This document shows positions 62,163 to 64,000 of a DNA stretch of 64,000 nt, piece after piece. The stretch is from CAYWRZ01 sp964460845 (lineage in GTDB: Bacteria; Bacteroidota; Bacteroidia; Flavobacteriales_D; UBA2798): assembly GCA_964460845.1 (NCBI GenBank), contig CAYWRZ010000003.1, positions 186,001 to 250,000 of the forward strand, read 5' to 3'. The notes under the pieces are model-generated. The model saw only the letters and a list, made by a program, of their open reading frames with translations. It did not search any database and was not told the origin of the DNA. Position numbers and translations under genes: made by a program. Every line of letters starts with the position of its first letter. Positions within the stretch are counted from its first letter, which is position 1.

Positions 62163-63380
62163 ATGAAAAAAATTATGCTTGTTTGCCTGTGCGCGGTGAT
62201 GGCCTATTCCTCACTCAGGGCACAAAATGTAGCCATCAATGCCAACGGGGCAGCACCCCATTCTTCGGCGATGCTGGATGTGTCTTCTATCAGTTCGGGT
62301 CTTCTTATTCCCAGAATGAGCGCCGTACAACGTGCGGCTATTTCCTCGCCTGCCAACGGTTTGCTGGTGTATCAGCTCGACGGTACAGCGGGCTACTATT
62401 ATTTTAACGGAACGGCCTGGGTTCCGCTTTTTTCTTCTAATACCGGATGGTCGCTTACAGGAAATGCGGGTACCTCGGCCGCTTCCAATTTTATCGGCAC
62501 TACCGATGCCAACGATTTGGTGTTTCGCACAGGCAATGTCGAAAGAGCGCGTCTTACCTCGGGCGGAATTTTTCTTATTGGAATGACCACACCCATTTTT
62601 TCGGGCGATAAGCTCGATGTAATCGGAAACTATGCAATTAACGGTGTAGCGAATATTTCCGGAGGAATCGGTGTTTGGGCCGAAAACACCTTTGCTGCCG
62701 GTACGGCGTTGATTGCACAGGGCAACGGTTCGCCTTCGGCGCAGGTGCTTACTAACGGGTCGGGGGCCTCGGTCAGCGGAGCGCAAATAGGATTTGCCTC
62801 TTTTCGTACCAACACCACGAATGTGGATGGGCAGGGTGCGGCTTATTTCCTCGGCAGCTCTAACCTGACTCAGTATTCTTACGTTTCTTACCGATCAGGG
62901 GGCATCTGGTATAAAATTATAGGAACGGGTTCGGTTTCTACCATTGTACACGACAAAGACAACCAAAAGCAGGTTACCATGTTTGCGCCCGAATCGCCCG
63001 AAATCTTTTTTCAGGATTACGGCCACGGACGACTGGTGAACGGAAAAGCTACGGTAACGCTCGACCGGATATTTACGCAAAACATTTCGGTCGATGAAAC
63101 CCGTCCGCTTAAAGTATTTATACAGCTCGAAGGCGACTGCAAGGGCGTGTATGTGACCAATAAATCGGCCGGAGGTTTTGAAGTGATTGAGCTGCAGGGC
63201 GGAACCTCTAACGTAAGCTTTACCTGGTCGGTCACCGCCAATCGTGCCGATGAGGTGGATCCGGTAAGCGGAGAAATCATTTCCCGCAACGCGGCGGTAC
63301 GTTTTCCTGATGCCCCGGCAATGGCTCCGGCGCGTACGCTCGATAAAAAGGCTGAATCTGTCGGACATCCCCGTCCCTGA
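62163..63380 (+). CDS. Secreted protein with conserved Bacteroidota tail domain, function unknown
   Basis: 405 residues. Signal peptide (IMLVCLCAVMAYSSLRAQ). The N-terminal motif NVAINANGAAPHSSAMLDVSS, then GLLIPRM and GLLVYQLDGTAGYYYFNGTAW, is characteristic of a family with phage tail-fibre-like or collagen-like proteins in Bacteroidota. The C-terminal domain (about 275-365: VTMFAPESPEIFFQDYGHGRL, VFIQLEGDCKGVYVTNKS) is well conserved. It lacks an obvious type IX sorting sequence. It is co-transcribed with the preceding gene. Confidence 0.7.
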   Translation: MKKIMLVCLCAVMAYSSLRAQNVAINANGAAPHSSAMLDVSSISSGLLIPRMSAVQRAAISSPANGLLVYQLDGTAGYYYFNGTAWVPLFSSNTGWSLTGNAGTSAASNFIGTTDANDLVFRTGNVERARLTSGGIFLIGMTTPIFSGDKLDVIGNYAINGVANISGGIGVWAENTFAAGTALIAQGNGSPSAQVLTNGSGASVSGAQIGFASFRTNTTNVDGQGAAYFLGSSNLTQYSYVSYRSGGIWYKIIGTGSVSTIVHDKDNQKQVTMFAPESPEIFFQDYGHGRLVNGKATVTLDRIFTQNISVDETRPLKVFIQLEGDCKGVYVTNKSAGGFEVIELQGGTSNVSFTWSVTANRADEVDPVSGEIISRNAAVRFPDAPAMAPARTLDKKAESVGHPRP

Positions 63381-63403
63381 TACGACGTATTTTCTTTTTC
63401 TCT

Positions 63404-63436
63404 ACGGCATCTGTCTCGCACAGATGCCGTTTTTTA
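63404..63436 (+). terminator. Rho-independent terminator
   Basis: An 11-bp stem ACGGCATCTGT (63404-63414) with ACAGATGCCGT (63420-63430), loop CTCGC, followed by six T. Confidence 0.92.
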
Positions 63437-63497
63437 TGCTTACATTTTTCCCCAATATTTCCCCTGAAAAGTCGTTTACTCTCCAAATCCGGTTACT

Positions 63498-64000
63498 ATG
63501 CCTTACCTGCCGATTCTTTTTACCTTTTTCTTCACGCTGTTTTTTTCTGGAAATGTACAGGCCTATTGCCCGCAGGGAAATGTGTCTTACTGGCCGAAGT
63601 CGGCTCAAATTTCGCGTACCCCGCTTATCGTCATTACCGCCTATCTTGAAGGGAAGTATGTGGTGGAGAGGCTAACACATGATTTTCCGGTGTACCTCGT
63701 ATCGGGGCGGTCTAAAATAAAGCTGTTGCTAAAAGAAAATTGTGAGGGCGAAAACCGTCTTTTTCAAACGGTGCTGGTTCCCGAAAAACTCCTTCGTGCC
63801 GGAAGAGCGTATCATTTGCAGGTAGAGAATCTGAGGAAAGATAGTCCTTCGTACCGGTATTTTTTTACGGAAGAAGACGGGAAACCACTGATAAAATGGA
63901 AAGTTGCAAAGGCAGTAGATACCATTGCTCCCCGCTGGCAGACCTTTCCTTCGGCCTTACCGCACGTGCACCTCAAAGCCGGTTGTGGCCGGGTAGAGCA
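63498..64000 (+). CDS. Secreted protein, N-terminal part (cut by window edge)
   Basis: ATG at 63498 opens a frame that runs to the window end (167 codons visible). The signal peptide (LPILFTFFFTLFFSGNVQA) is followed by a beta-rich segment (ISRTPLIVITAYLEGKYVVERL, FQTVLVPEKLLRAGRAYHL). The second part, LHVHLKAGCG-like (HVHLKAGCGRVE), is open. No family is recognised. It starts 62 nt after the terminator of the preceding operon, so it has its own promoter. Confidence 0.6.
   Translation, partial: MPYLPILFTFFFTLFFSGNVQAYCPQGNVSYWPKSAQISRTPLIVITAYLEGKYVVERLTHDFPVYLVSGRSKIKLLLKENCEGENRLFQTVLVPEKLLRAGRAYHLQVENLRKDSPSYRYFFTEEDGKPLIKWKVAKAVDTIAPRWQTFPSALPHVHLKAGCGRVE

Noticed and set aside
63310..63675. 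A 121-residue plus-strand frame across the terminator near the right edge
   Set aside because: It is out of frame with the 63498 gene, starts inside the preceding gene and runs through a strong terminator.

Overview
This window looks like chromosomal DNA of a free-living member of the Bacteroidota, at roughly 50% G+C. The evidence is a giant SprB-repeat adhesin with a gliding-motility C-terminal domain, type IX secretion sorting domains, beta-propeller/Y_Y_Y sensor architecture, flotillin-NfeD pairing, and promoters of the Bacteroidota type (TTTG, about 19 nt, TAnnTTTG). The order cannot be fixed from the sequence alone. Both ends cut genes: a CPBP protease C-terminus at the left and a secreted protein at the right.

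Layout. 1-4.2 kb: CPBP protease fragment, glyoxalase-like protein, a KPVIYLYP-family secreted protein, and an NfeD/flotillin pair. 4.3-13.9 kb: a 1291-residue sensor that joins a beta-propeller, an adenylate cyclase and an HD phosphohydrolase, then the 1813-residue SprB-like adhesin. 14-25.4 kb: universal stress protein, tRNA-Asn, PAP2-like protein, rpoN, a biotin carrier protein, M1 aminopeptidase, the rnhA-marC-purN operon and a photolyase. 25.5-32 kb: an accessory stretch with an A+T-rich rloA-rloB (AbiL-like) pair, then peroxiredoxin, a PfkB kinase, a sterol-desaturase-family hydroxylase, a basic repeat-rich secreted protein and a DUF3800 gene. 32-45.8 kb: ferritin, an ECF sigma factor with a membrane partner carrying PKD and CHU_C domains, a TlpA-like lipoprotein, asnS, rlmN, a polyprenyl synthase, free-Met-sulfoxide reductase, an Ig-like lipoprotein and dnaG. 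45.8-53.3 kb: YwqK-like lipoprotein, the tyrosine-degradation pair hmgA-hppD, trhO, threonine dehydrogenase, cysS and a bacilliredoxin. 53.3-64 kb: dsbD with an extra stand-alone alpha-type domain gene, a 'mobile mystery' HTH/Fic pair with two operator-like palindromes, tilS, pabB and a cluster of secreted cell-surface proteins.

Most of the window is housekeeping. The candidates for less ordinary biology are the rloA-rloB defence-type pair, the autoregulated HTH/Fic module, the sensor that may both make and hydrolyse a nucleotide, the sigma/anti-sigma pair whose membrane partner carries outer-surface domains, the nine near-identical 234-bp SprB repeats, and a recurring pattern of TAnnTTTG elements only 4-7 nt from start codons, which predicts leaderless messages. 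I see no CRISPR array, insertion sequence, rRNA gene or replication origin.
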